Origin: Pseudocercospora fijiensis CIRAD86
Lineage: Eukaryota > Ascomycota > Dothideomycetes > Mycosphaerellales > Mycosphaerellaceae
Reading direction: 5' to 3'
DNA length: 64,000 nucleotides
Assembly (NCBI RefSeq): GCF_000340215.1
Contig: NW_006921537.1
Coordinates: 3,784,080 to 3,848,079, forward strand
Shown: one piece after another, positions 10,308-21,542 of the stretch
Layout of the letters: every line of letters starts with the position of its first letter
How positions within the stretch are numbered: the first letter of the stretch is position 1
Program-made: the position numbers and the translations under genes
The notes under the pieces: generated by a model
What the model was told of the DNA's origin: nothing
The model's input: the letters and a program-made list of their open reading frames with translations, nothing else
Databases searched by the model: none

Positions 10308-12202
10308 TCAAAAGAAACTGTTCTTGCCAGCAACAGATTCCTGCTGAGCTTCATCGACCTTCTCTTCAGCCTCGTCTTGAGCATCGTCCGTCGTCTCCTC
10401 GACCACCTCAGCAGGCTTCTGCTTTTGCCTATTCTTACCACTGACGCCAGACCAGACGCCACTTCCAAGAGACCCGACACCCTTTGCAACACCGCCTCCA
10501 ATCGAGCCAACTGAGCCAATGACATCGCCTTTGCCTAGTTTTCCCACGCCTTCGCCGATCCCACCTAGCATGCGTTAGCTATCTCTTACCAAGCATATGC
10601 AATTGTATGTATTTTACCGGTAGCTTCGGTCACAGTACCTCCCAGTCCAGTCGTAACACCTTCCAGAGTCCCTCCCACTCGCCCTGGAACATAGCCCACA
10701 GTACTCTTGCCTGCTCCTTCTACAGTCTTACCGAGACCAGCTCCCGCTCCGCCGACTGTTTTCCCAACGCCTCCCGTGGCGCCGCCAACGGTCTTGCTGA
10801 TATCGTAGTTGCCGATACCTGAAGTTGTGTCCCCAATTGTCGACCCGAGTCCAGATGTAGTCCCACTTACTGTCTTCCCGAGACCGCCAGTCGTGTTGCT
10901 CACAGCATTACCGACTGGTCCGCCAATGGTAGCATTGACTCCTTTACCAACGCCGCTAAGCGTGCCGTCAACTCCATAGCCGACGCCCTTGACAGTGCCT
11001 CCGACACCTTGACCAACTCCGGACACGGTTTTACCGGTGCCTGATTCCATTCTAGTCAGTGGCTTGCGATCAGAACTTTTAATCTGTGATTTCCCCTCAC
11101 CTTTCGCAACAGCTTTTCCAACCCCAGGCAAATCCTTCCTCCCAATCGCCCCTCCAGTATTCGTAACAGTCTGACTTAGATTGCTCACAGCATCATCTCC
11201 CGTCTTCTTCACATTTCCCACAGTATTCGTCCCAGTCTGTCCTACATTCCTCGTTGCATCGCTGACAGTCTTCGTAGCGCCTGTGCCGAGCTGACTGACT
11301 TTCTTAGTGACTGGTGCCGCGCGACCACCAGAAGCTTTGTCAAGAGTGCCTGATCGCAAATATCAGCGTTTTCGTGATGCTTCATCTGCGGCTTTCCATC
11401 GACTTGTGAGCCACGATGGGAGACATCTCTCTATGAAGCTCGGGTCTTGCCCGCTGAAGTCCATACGCATGGGTAGGTCGTTGGACGTACCTGTAGCGGC
11501 ACCAAGGCCTGAGTTGACTCCACTTCCGGCTGTGTCTACGATTTTGTTTGTCGCTCCTACACCGGTGTTCGCTGTCTTCTGTACTGTGCCTGTCGCTGCA
11601 CCGGTGGCTTTCTGTGCGGTATTCGTTACCCCTCCCACCGTTTTCTCTGCTGTATTCGGAGCGGGTTTCGCTGGAGTCTTTTTGGTCTGGGGCAACACAG
11701 CAGGTGGAATAGGTTTTCGCCTTGCTGGCGTCGAAGTGCCTCCCGTCACTGATTGCGCTTTGCTCGAAGCTATGCTTGGTGATTTCGCGCCTGCAGTCGC
11801 TTGATTTGCAGTATTCTGGGGACTGACTGCTGGAGGCAGTGGCTTCTTGATGGGAGCCGGGGATGCATTTCCTGTAGCCGAAGTCTTCGCTACAGGTTTC
11901 GCAGGCGTCTTCGCCGGCGTTTTCACGGGTGTCTTTACGGGTGTCTTTTTAGGCGTAGGAGCCTCATCATTCGCTATAGTCTTTGACGCAGCAGGCATAG
12001 GCTTTTTCACAGGCGTAGATCCGACAGCGGGCTTCGCTGGTGTCGTGGCTGGCTTTTTAGCTGGTGTAGATGTGGCAGGCTGCTTTGCGGGCTGAGATGG
12101 TGCTTTAACTGGTGCTGTGGCCTTTGCCGGTGCCTTCGCTGGAGTCGTCTTGGGTGGTGGCTTCTTTGGTAGCTCCCTGTATACCATGCTGATCTTGTTC
12201 AT
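10308..12202 (-). CDS. Lys/Pro/Ala- then Gly/Thr-rich repetitive protein
   Basis: Three exons on the minus strand, 12202-11491, 11349-10618 and 10564-10308, give 566 residues. Introns are 141 bp (GTACGT..TCAG) and 53 bp (GTAAAA..CTAG). Both junctions keep phase and continue the same composition. The N-terminal half is built of KTPAKTPVK/KPATTPAK-type motifs, basic and likely disordered. The middle and C-terminus consist of degenerate GxGKTVxGxxxGLGxT repeats. It ends with an acidic Glu/Ala/Gln tail (VVEETTDDAQDEAEEKVDEA). The 141-bp intron is itself in frame, so a retained form ending DEASRKR at 11363 is possible. Function unknown; the composition recalls stress or LEA-like and structural proteins, but that is only resemblance. 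Confidence 0.65.
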
Positions 12203-12267
12203 ACCATCTTTCGAGCATTATCAGCCTGGTGCCCTAAGCGGCTCTTTGAAAGTCTCATAGTAGTGAT

Positions 12268-12468
12268 TCACACAGGAGAGCCACAGCTTTGGCACGCCAC
12301 AAGACCGTTTCTGCGCACTTGAATCGCACGACCAGACAACATACTCAAATAGTAGTAGCCCAAAGCTGCAGCTCCAGCTGCGACGGGCAGGCCGCGCCAC
12401 AGATAGCTCGTTGTCGACGTACCTTGGAGGTCAGCCTGCTGTTTCTTCAATTCATTAAGCTTCGACAT
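12268..12468 (-). CDS. small membrane protein or first exon
   Basis: A 66-codon frame starting MSKLNELKKQQADLQGTST, then a hydrophobic segment VAAGAAALGYYYLSML long enough for one membrane span, then a short basic tail. The hydrophilic heptad-like N-terminus followed by one span resembles small mitochondrial or ER membrane proteins. It stops 66 bp before the start of the neighbouring repetitive gene on the same strand, so it could instead be a 5' exon of that gene. I could not find an unambiguous splice pair joining them. Confidence 0.45.
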   Translation of the reverse strand: MSKLNELKKQQADLQGTSTTSYLWRGLPVAAGAAALGYYYLSMLSGRAIQVRRNGLVACQSCGSPV

Positions 12469-14114
12469 ATTGTACTGGTGTCCTGGAAGAAGTGGAAAGC
12501 AAGAAACTAAGAGAGAGGGTTAGGCGATGAGAAATTGGCACCGATATCCAGGTTTACGTTGATCCCTCTGGGTCAATATCTGGCGAGAATATCATCGTCA
12601 CGAGGTTTCGCAACAATGTTACTTTCGTGTAACACGGAAGAATGAACGTCATGTTGCGTCAAAGGCGAGGTTCCAAGTGTGGCGCGCGTTCGTGCCCAAT
12701 TGCTGGGATGTCCAGGCCAAGTTTCAATCCTTGTCGCGGTTGGCATTCCGCTTCAGCCATTGGATCTGACGAGCGTCGTCCTCTGCATTCCGATCGAATG
12801 CTGTAAGGACTGCAGTGTTCGTGAAATCTCTTTAGGTTCGGCCTGGATGGTATTGTTTGCTGTGTTGATGATGAAGAGGTGAGGTTGATCGCAGAGTTCG
12901 GTGGCTGGCTTGCAGGAAACTTTGTTCGCAATTCCTACGGTAGGAGACTCCTCCACGACGAATTCGTACACAATCAAAAGCCGGCACACCGATATCGATT
13001 CACCCTCGAATTCTTCAGAGCGCAGAAGTCTGCGGATGTGGACCAAAATGAATCATCTCAATTCCGTGCCAGAAACAACAACAAATGACAGGAAAGAGCC
13101 AGGGAAATGCAGAACCTTAACATGAGAAGGAGACTACACTGAATAAGGGACATCGACGATGGAGTGGCCAGAAATACATTGCTCGAGCCCGTTCACGCGC
13201 ATGCGGGCATGACTTATGTCTAGAACTTGGTCTAGCTATTTGGCAAGCACCTGTCTCCTGGTCGCTCTATCATGGCATGCTCTTCTATCGCAAAGGGCTC
13301 CGCAGTAGCATGTCAGTGCTGCTCGCTTATATACAATGACAGCTTGTACTGCTCCATGGAACTGTTTCCGCGGCGCAGTCTTGATCCAATGGCGTATGAG
13401 AGTGTCCTTGCCTGATATAGGTGAGAGAGACACCATAGCAGTGGCTGTCGTCCCCCATGCATTCACTCACAGGTATTTGAATACTCACATGCCTCGGGCC
13501 GGAGCGGTCAGTGCGGTCACTCTGCCTGACTGTACGAGCTTCCCATATTCATCGGCTCCCGTCCTTACTTAGCTCGTGGACCTAATTAGGGAGGAGGTTA
13601 ACTGCATACTAGGCAGCGTCAGGCGATGGTTCAGGTAGTGCGAGACAGAAATATCATGCTTCTGAAGTTGATTCGTGTTGCTTTCGGCGATGGTATAGCA
13701 TCAGGAGTTTGTCGGCTAATCTTGCGTGTCGGACTGTCAATGGTCTAGGATTGCAGTGGCTGATGATCGAGGGCAAATACATATGAAGCGATGGAGGAAC
13801 GAGACGGAAGTGTTCGGTCGACGGGCTCCTTCGGCAAGCTGCGATGTCCACGATGCTGGAGGGAAGGATGTTGTTGGGTGCGATGAAGGCGACAGGAGGG
13901 AGTCTGGTCGGTGCGAGGTGGTCGGTGATCGGTGATCGGACTTGCAGGGTCCAGAATTCAGGGTCCAGAATGGCGGGGAGCCGCTGGCGGGAATTTTTTG
14001 GCAGCAGCTGTGCAGACGCGGATGCACCGCGACTTTAATAATACATCGATTCGCGACGCACACGTTCCTTCTGCCAGATACGCGACTGCCACCGCGACCA
14101 GCAGCGACACAATA
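12469..14114. other. interval without a confident gene
   Basis: About 1.6 kb with only weak frames. The best is a minus-strand frame of 97 codons (12753-13046) with balanced composition, no recognisable domain and no supporting splice sites. The end nearest 14114 must hold the RMT2 promoter and leader. I see no tRNA or repeat structure. Confidence 0.5.
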
Positions 14115-15497
14115 ATGGCCGAGGCTCAAGATCCCACTTCTAGTATGCACATCGACACGGACACGACCAGCGACGAAATCCTCTTGGCGGCCACCAACCA
14201 CGATCTCGAAGCTCTGAAAAAGCTGCTGCGGACGGGCTCGGCGAGAATACAAGACCCGGAGACGGGCTTCTCGCCGTTGCACGCTGCCATTGCTGCCTGC
14301 GAGCCAGACGCTGAGGCGCCTTCGGAGGAGACCAACCAGGAAGGAGATGCTGTGCATGGCAATGCTCTGAGCGAGGACTCGGCGTTGGCGACGATCCAGT
14401 TGCTGTTCGAGAATGGCGCGATATGGAATGAGCTAGACAAGAACGATGAGACGCCGGGCTGCCTTGCTCTCAGGCTGGGGCTGAAGAAGATCTACGACGC
14501 CTGTGTTGCCGCTGGTGTGCGAGCAGAGCTGCTCTTCAATCGACTGGACGAGTACCTGCCCCTCCCCGACGGTGGGCAAGACGATGACGACCATGACGAC
14601 GATGCCATTGACGGCTTCGACCCGATGCCAAGCGGCGGAGACGTCGCACAGCAGAACGCTGCCAACGGTACTACCAATGGCCATGCCAACAGTGAGAGCC
14701 TAGGCTTTTCCGGCTTCGAGCCAGCACCAAATCCGTCATACAAGGCCGACGAGACCGGCCAAACGGACACCACCCCAGGAGCTGCCGCTTCAGAAGAGCA
14801 CCCAACGCTTAGCAACCCTAACGTTGATAGCGATGCCTACCTCGCATCAAAGCTGACCTACTCGGAAGGTCGACTCTTGGACTCTGACAAGAATGCGGTC
14901 ATGATGGACTGGGAGACGGAGATCATGAAGCTATCGGCAGACCAGCTCTGCCCAAAGAAGGGACTCAGAACGATGAATATTGGCCATGGCATGGGCATCG
15001 TCGACACCATGTTTGTCAACAATGAGCCAGAGATGCATCACATCATCGAGGCACACCCCGAAGTCATGCAGCAGATGCGCAAGACTGGCTGGTACGACAA
15101 GCCGAATGTCACAGTCCATGAAGGCAAGTGGCAAGAAGTGCTGCCCAAGCTGATTGAGCAAGGTCTTGTGCTTGACGCTATCTACTATGACACCTATGCC
15201 GAGGACTACAAGGACCTCAAGGAGCTCTTCAGCGAGTACGTCATTCAGCTGCTCGATAGCAACGGCAAGTTTGGTTTCTATAACGGTCTTGGCGCTGATC
15301 GTCAAGTCTGCTATGATGTCTACACCAAAGTGGTCGAGATTGAGCTCTTCGATGCTGGTCTCGATGTCGAATGGACTATCCTCCAGGTGCCCGACCTGGT
15401 CCATAACAACAAGCCTGGCTCATCGTGGGGTGGCATTCGACGCAGCTACTGGGAAGTGCCTGAGTACCGTCTGCCGACTTGCAAATTCATCGGTTGA
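14115..15497 (+). CDS. RMT2: protein arginine N-methyltransferase 2 (ankyrin + SAM domain)
   Basis: A 460-residue S-adenosylmethionine-dependent enzyme of the fungal RMT2 family, which in yeast methylates the delta nitrogen of arginine in ribosomal protein L12. Residues about 20-130 form ankyrin-like repeats (EILLAATNHDLEALKKLLRTG, GFSPLHAAIAACE). An acidic linker follows (DDDDHDDDAIDG). Then comes the methyltransferase domain with MMDWETEIM, motif I MNIGHGMGIVD (about 287-297), EAHPEVMQQMRKTGW and YYDTYAEDY (about 357-365). The C-terminus (SSWGGIRRSYWEVPEYRLPTCKF) is typical. The start is MAEAQDPTSS; the frame is open 61 codons further up, but that part has no RMT2 character. Single exon. 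It ends 17 bp from the convergent pseudogene at 15514. Confidence 0.93.
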   Translation: MAEAQDPTSSMHIDTDTTSDEILLAATNHDLEALKKLLRTGSARIQDPETGFSPLHAAIAACEPDAEAPSEETNQEGDAVHGNALSEDSALATIQLLFENGAIWNELDKNDETPGCLALRLGLKKIYDACVAAGVRAELLFNRLDEYLPLPDGGQDDDDHDDDAIDGFDPMPSGGDVAQQNAANGTTNGHANSESLGFSGFEPAPNPSYKADETGQTDTTPGAAASEEHPTLSNPNVDSDAYLASKLTYSEGRLLDSDKNAVMMDWETEIMKLSADQLCPKKGLRTMNIGHGMGIVDTMFVNNEPEMHHIIEAHPEVMQQMRKTGWYDKPNVTVHEGKWQEVLPKLIEQGLVLDAIYYDTYAEDYKDLKELFSEYVIQLLDSNGKFGFYNGLGADRQVCYDVYTKVVEIELFDAGLDVEWTILQVPDLVHNNKPGSSWGGIRRSYWEVPEYRLPTCKFIG

Positions 15498-15513
15498 ACA
15501 CAGCTCGGCCATG

Positions 15514-16084
15514 CTATGTCGCCTGCTTGCCGTTGGTCGCCGCTGCCTGCTTCGGTCTCTGAGGGAGCGATCGATTCTGCCTCCTCTGCGGCCTGGATTG
15601 CTTCTGCCTCCACTCCGCAATCAAGTCACTGCTCGGCTGTGACTCTTCGTCCAGAATATTACTAGCCATCTCGGACCCATGCACCGGTAGTCTCTTCAGA
15701 CCACTGCTCGGCAAAGCGTTCAGGTACCAGCTTCGGATCAAGCAACCAACCTGCAAAAAATCCGAAGTCTGGTCCCAGTACAAATGCTCGTATACCAGCT
15801 TGCCGCCACGTACAGTGACAATGCTGACCATCGCCACATGTACCACCTTATTTGTCGGCTGCACGCCAGGCAGAATCCAGTCGACGACTCGAGTGTGCTT
15901 GGAAAAAGGTATCATATTTCATCCACAACTCGATCGGTTCCCAGCGTCCGCGAGACGAGTCGGATCGATAGAGAAGGAGGGTTCTTGGAAACAAAGTAGT
16001 CGGAATAGAAGCGCAACATACCTTATCCTCACGACCAATTCCTCCCGTCATAGTCGGGATGCAATTCATGTAGACGGCTTTCAA
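15514..16084 (-). pseudogene. frameshifted SnoaL/NTF2-like small protein
   Basis: A fungal SnoaL-like (NTF2-fold) protein of the group with the pattern MNCIPTMTGG, RFYSDYFVSKNPP, LVSRTLGTDRVVDEM, VVDWILPGV and YEHLYWDQTSDFLQVG. The two halves lie in different frames: MKAVYMNCIPTMTGG..REDK is read from 16084, while RFYSDYF onward is read in the frame that gives the 133-codon ORF from 15915. A one-base shift near 16020 separates them and no GT/AG pair there repairs it. Upstream of MKAV the frame quickly meets stops (around 16100-16125). The tail after LPVHGSEMASNILDEESQP is longer than usual (RQKQSRPQRRQNRS..). Best read as a recently broken gene; a sequencing indel is the alternative. Confidence 0.55.
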
Positions 16085-16507
16085 AACTTGCTAGGAGTTT
16101 TTCAGATTATTTTCAGGCTATCATCAGTCAGATGCCATTGCTCGCCATATACCTTAACCCAGAGGACCAACCCGGGGCATGCCTTTTCCGTCTAATCATT
16201 TTAGCCCTATTTCCATTTCCCTTCCTGCTGCAAATCAAAAATCCGGGTAAACTCATTCCCCAATGTCTGGATAAGGTACGCTTCACTGACTAGCATTTCG
16301 ACAAACCGTCTTAGGTTCTGCCACTGCAGCCTCAAATTTTCGCTAATGTTTGAACCGTTTCCCAGAGATAAGTTTCCACTCATTCAACGCTCCTGCCCAC
16401 CCCATAACAAAGCCTGCTGAAGCGTTTTGAGGATATCCCTTCTACATTTCGTCGCCCATCAGCATAAGGTATATCAGAGCTATACAGTAGAATGAACTTG
16501 TGAGAAC
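16085..16507. other. intergenic, nothing recognised
   Basis: Lies between the broken SnoaL-like gene and the membrane-protein gene. It may contain eroded 5' sequence of the former. No frame, repeat or RNA structure is supported. Confidence 0.5.
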
Positions 16508-17733
16508 TCACATAAGCTTCTCCCGATCAAAACTTTTCTCACCAGCCACCACGCTCTCTGGCGAAGCCGTGCTGGGTGGCGTGCAGAGCTCGTTCAACTC
16601 GGAGGCGGATAAGTTACCTAGCTCTGGCAAAATTTTGATTTTGGGAACTGCACGTGGTGCCTGTAAGATTTCTAGGTCTTTGTCGTCGTCGGTTACTGAG
16701 GATGGCTTTGATGAAGTTGTGGTGGGAGAGTCGTCGTCTTGTTTAGCGGTCGTTTTATTGTTTTTCTTGTCACAGTAGCAACAGCGTTCCTCTCGGTCTG
16801 ATGTGGAAGATACGATTGACTTCTTCCGATCCATTTTATCCAAAGCGTCGAAGTCGAAGGTATCGAGGATATCTGATATCGGAGATGCAGCCGGTGGGGG
16901 CTTCATGTCTGCGAAGGGGTTGTGCATGAAGCTGTCCTTAGGCTGTGGTGGTGGTGGAGCAGAAAGAGGAGGACGCTCGGTAAAGTGCTTGATACCATCA
17001 GACGGAGGAGGATAAGTTTCCACGTCAGCGAACTTAGTCGCGCCGAGAGGTCCACGAGGTTTGAAAGTGGGCCCTCTACCAAGGTTGTAAAAAGGATCGA
17101 ACATCTCATTCTCATCAGGTGTCTTCGGAATTCCTGCATCCCCTGTTGCGGGTTCAGGATCGTCTGGAAACCACGTGCAGCCTTCCTGCTTCTTCTTCTT
17201 CTTTGGTCGTGGTCTTGGCAAGCCCATGCCCGCAAATGGGTCTCCGTATAATCTGGGAGAAGGAGGCCTAAGAGTAGTACCGCACATGTTTGGGTATGGT
17301 TTCAATCCGCTGCCATCGTCGGTCTCTCGCAGAACAGGTCTCGCCCATGGACGAAAAGGGCTGGAAGGAGGATTCGGCTCATGACCATTTGTTGTTGCTG
17401 GCGGTAATGGTATGGGAGGAGAATCGATCGCATCGTTGCTTCCTTTCTTGGATTTCTTGTTTCTTTCGTCTTGGGTAAGTTCAGCATACTGATGTAAATC
17501 CAATAAAGATGAAATTTACCTTTAGGACCAGGCTTCGTCCCCATCCAGTTTTTGAAGCGAACGAGATACATTGCCGTTGAAAGACCACCGACTACCAATC
17601 CGATCACGAAGACCAATGAGGCGATCGTGCCGGCGAGAAGGCCGAAGCATATTCCAAATGGCAGCATGATACTGATCTGCTGACTGCCGTCCATATTCGC
17701 TGCTGAAACTGAGGCCCTGTGGCAGCTCTGCAA
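16508..17733 (-). CDS. single-pass membrane protein with long Pro-rich tail
   Basis: Two exons, 17733-17520 (or from Met 17694) and 17469-16508, joined across a 50-bp intron (GTAAAT..CCAAG), give about 378-391 residues. Near the N-terminus is one hydrophobic span (MLPFGICFGLLAGTIASLVF and on through VIGLVVGG), then basic RFKNWMGTKPGPK, which would set an N-out/C-in orientation. The rest is cytoplasmic-type low complexity: Pro-rich motifs (PPIPLPP, SAPPPPQPKD), KKKKKQ, FADM repeats, and a short Cys pair CCYCDKK. No enzyme domain. It resembles fungal hypothetical proteins with an N-terminal anchor; function unknown. Confidence 0.72.
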
Positions 17734-18908
17734 AGTTTTCTAACCTCGACGATGAGGTACGAGAGTATATCTATCCAGGTAATCGAGACTCCCAACGAAA
17801 TGCGTCTCGAGATCGGTCTTGGCTGTGACCCTCAAGACAAGGCAACTGTGCATATGCTACGTCAGCAATGTAGCTGCAGATCAAGCTCTGACTCCGCATT
17901 CAAGTTACACGGCGTGAACGCTCGAAGGAATTGCAAAGCAGAGCTCTCCAATGATCACCCAAGTAGAGATAGAAGCACGACGTGGGCAGAGGTATTTCGA
18001 CTTGTTTGTTGAGGCCTGTGCATGCTTGCAGCTATCGGAGGTCGATTACTTGTCGTGGCGAAATACGTACCGAGCCACTTCGCACGGTACAGAACGCTGT
18101 GCCTCATGCGGTGTTTCGAGCTGTCGACAACGATCATCTCGATCAGCGAATTATCGAGGGAGAGTCGAGGTAGCTAGAGAGTTGGAAAGGTGTTGCAAGA
18201 ACACGCATTGCTTGGATATGATTCTGCTTGGCAGCCTCGTGACAGCTGAGTTACTTTAGTCCCGCACTTGCGGTTTACAGGAGGCTGCGGTTGCTCAGAA
18301 TTATCATGTCGGGACTGGATCCACGCAGCACGGCGTCAAGCTTTACCGCCAACCTGCTCTTGAGCTCACTAAGCCTTCGAAATTGCAGCTGAGTTCAGTG
18401 CCAGCTGACGTGAGCAGATGATCTCGAAATCACTCTCTGGTTTGGTGCTGCTCAGATCGCCTTCACATCGCTCAAGAAAGGATGTTACAGGCGTGAGGAA
18501 TGTTACCCGGTATATATTGTGGAATGAGGAACGCCATAGTTTGCGATGATCGCACTATGAGCAAAGCTGAGATAATCTTCTGCAGAACTGCGGCCGATAA
18601 GGTACTGCTAGGTGCATGAGCGGCCTGAAAAGCCATCAAAGTTGTGTGTTTTCTAGTTTAGATAGCTGTCAATATCGTAATCCATGCGTAGTATAGAGTG
18701 CGAGATTATTGTAAGTAGTCGCGATGTTGAAAGAAGTCGAAGTCGCTCGGTAAAATTATATGTCGATAAAACGGTGTGGAAACACCTTGGACGACCATTC
18801 ATAGCTGTATTCGTAGCGATTGCGCTTCCGGCTATAGCCAGAGTTGAAGAACGACACGTCAATGGGAAAGAACCCGGCCAGCGGCAACTTTCCCGTAGGC
18901 CACGCGGC
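17734..18908. other. interval without a recognised gene
   Basis: Only short overlapping frames of 60-100 codons on both strands, none with family character. The half nearest 17734 presumably holds the promoter of the membrane-protein gene. No RIP signature here. Confidence 0.5.
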
Positions 18909-19542
18909 TCAGAAGTCCGTCCATTCCGCCATGCCTCGCATCACAATGCTGTCTCTATTGCGCGGAGGTGGCCGTGTTCGTTGCGAAGGAGGGTGATCTT
19001 CAACGAGCATATTGCCCAAGACAATGCTCTCTCGGTTCCTTGGTTGCCTTCTCGACCGGGTCTCCTCCCCAGGCAGGTAGTCCATATTTCTCAGCACCGC
19101 ACTGTTTCTCGTACGCGGTGGAGGACGGTACGATTGTCTTCGATAGGCGTATGTCTCCTCTTCTGGCTCCGCCATATATCTCAATACCACGCTTTCCCTG
19201 TTTCGAGCCTTGGGCCGAGGGGCACTCTCTTCAACAAAATCGGGCATAATGCCATCTCCACCATATGCTAAAGAAGCTCGTCGTGGTCGTGGAGCAAGAC
19301 TTCTACCTATCGTACTGGTCAGGCTAAGGTACGAAGACAACATCGTATCATTTGTACGTACGCCTTGCCTTGTTCGCTGTTGGATTCAAATCGCGCCCGC
19401 TGCTTGACAGATCGCTCAAAACGTACTCCCCGTCGACATACTGGATGTTCGGAACGGACGTTCGTCTCTTGTCTCTTCGTGCGTACCGCTGCTCGAGGCG
19501 GCGTGTTTCGAGCCTGGATCGAATCTTGTCGATGAGGCCCAT
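18909..19542 (-). CDS. small basic protein with four RNR(E/D)S-type repeats
   Basis: Two exons, 19542-19362 and 19306-18909, with a 55-bp intron (GTACGT..GATAG), give 192 residues. The N-terminus MGLIDKIRSRLETRRLEQRYARRDKRRTSVPN is strongly basic and could be helical; a Gly2 after Met1 might be myristoylated. The second half has four copies of one motif about 24-35 residues apart: RNRESVVLRYM, RNSAVLRNM, RNRESIVLGNM and RNRDSIVMRGM. Each is preceded by Arg/Pro-rich sequence and the first three are followed by an acidic patch. The serine in RxS context looks like a basophilic kinase site. I do not recognise the family. Confidence 0.62.
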
Positions 19543-21542
19543 TCTTTCGATTTTAGTCTAGTGTCTCTTCGCAGTCCTCTTCTAATTCAGTCCAGATGAA
19601 GTGTGTGTAAATCACTGGCCTCGCAGATGCTACGCATGTCCAGCCATTTCAAGCGATTTGTCTTCAGCATTGTGGCTGTGAACGTCATTTCCGGACCCTT
19701 CAAATGATGAAAGCATCTGGTCTGACGACGTTTCGGCTACAATGTGGCACCCTGGTCTTAACGGCACAGGTTTTGCTGGTGTTGATCGAAGAGAGATGAG
19801 CTTAGATTTCTGGTTCATTGCTGCTGGCATCGGGATGCCGTTGTGAACAGGGACAATCCTCTGCCATCGCTGGTTGCTGGGGAAGATTGCTGCCGCAGGG
19901 TTGGTCGCAGCTTTGATGCGTGTTATTTCGGCATGATATGATCGGCGTAGACCACGACTCGTGCAACGAGATGAGGATCGTGAAGGTGTGGGCTGGAGGT
20001 GACGTTGTTCGACACGGCCTCGAAAACCCGTTCCATGAAATTTTGAACAGAACTTTGATGGCGTGCTCACTCTTCAAGTTCAATTTCGCACTTACTTCTG
20101 TTGCATCTCGCACCGCGAGGACGTCGGGAGTATGTATATTCACACTTCATTAGTCCCGATGAACGCCACGATGGGAGCGCAAATCAGGCATTCGCAGCTT
20201 TCAGATCCGTCTTTGGTCTGAACAGCTGTAGTCTGTATTGTGCTAGTTCATCAGCTATCGCGCCCTCAGATGTAGCAGCAATGCCTGCACAGACGACATG
20301 GACGACCTCGTTGGGACTCTCCCGCATTCGTATCCTTCAGCACTGGTGAGCTGCTGCTGAGACACCGCCGTCCAGTCAAGTTCAGCTCAGTCTACCTTAT
20401 CTATCTACGCGAATGTCCAGCAAGCGAATGGTGTCTAGCGCTCTATTATGGACACAGACATTGATGTGAAGGATTGGGACCGTGGCCATAGAGAAAGCAA
20501 ACTCCTCGGAAGAGAGCGACCCCAAACTACAACTACAAGGCCTCAACTTCAAGAAAGGCTTCACACATGGTAGCCCTATTAGAGCGTCTACGTCGCTCGA
20601 GGCGACATACAAAGGTCACCACAGCCTTCTAGGAAAAGAGTCACCCTCATTCAACCGTCTTCAGGACCTGAACCAAGCACATTTCATACTTCAAAACACC
20701 TACCTCTCATCGAGCATCTATCCTCCAAACTGCCGTTCAGGAACGTAAAGCCATATTCAGTGCGTGGCATTAGACCTAGGTAACCCAACCCATCCCAACC
20801 CATCCCAATCCCTACCATCCCATCCTCTACCTCCATATTTCCATCAGACCGACCTCCCATTCATCATCCCATTCCCATTCCTCTTCACGATCACCTGCCA
20901 AACATCCACCTCAGCCTCAGCCTCTCCATCATCACCCGCAACACAATGCCATACTTTCTTGACACGAGCTTGGAATTTTCGCTTCGAAATGCGTCTGTCG
21001 GTGACGACGGGTTCTTGTTTCTTCGGCGAAAGAGATTTTGGGAGTAGGATGGTGGTGGGATTTTGAGGCATGTTGATGGTCGGTCGTAGTTGTTGAATAA
21101 AGGCGCGGCGGGAGTTGAATTTCGAGATCTTGGAAGTGTCAGGTCGAGTTGATGACGATGAGGAGTAATTCGATGTTGACGGACTTGTTCCAGGTTTTCA
21201 GGTGGTACTGAATGATTGCGGAACCTGAAGGACGTCGTGTCGTTGGAGATGGGAAGGTGGGATCTGATTAGATATATATGTGGTGTACATGTACTCTGTT
21301 CCCGTGCGTATAAGTTGATGCTAGAGGCCAAATGCGACAGGTATGTCCTTCGGGGCGACTACGAATTCACGCGCCTGCCTAGAATGCGATCTCTTGGTAC
21401 GGAGTTTAGGATTCTGTGGAAGGAGCAGCGAATGCGAGAAGGCGCGAACTCCGCAACAGTATGCGATGCGATGCGATCAAACTGTCTCATTCATTGTATA
21501 CGCTTCAACTACGATCTCAAGATTCTGCTCTTGTGCTTCTTT
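19543..21542. other. two-kilobase interval without a recognised gene
   Basis: Contains only short, low-complexity or overlapping frames. A CCCAACCCAT/CCCATC-type simple repeat sits at about 20778-20880. The base composition is ordinary, not RIP-like. Nothing else supported. Confidence 0.5.
20778..20880. repeat. C-rich simple repeat (CCCAACCCAT-like)
   Basis: Imperfect run of AACCCATCCC and CCCATTCC units on the plus strand. Not a canonical TTAGGG telomere repeat and not near a scaffold end. Confidence 0.6.

Noticed and set aside
12753..13046. 97-codon minus-strand frame as a small gene
   Set aside because: No family, no splice or start context; kept only as a remark in the interval entry.
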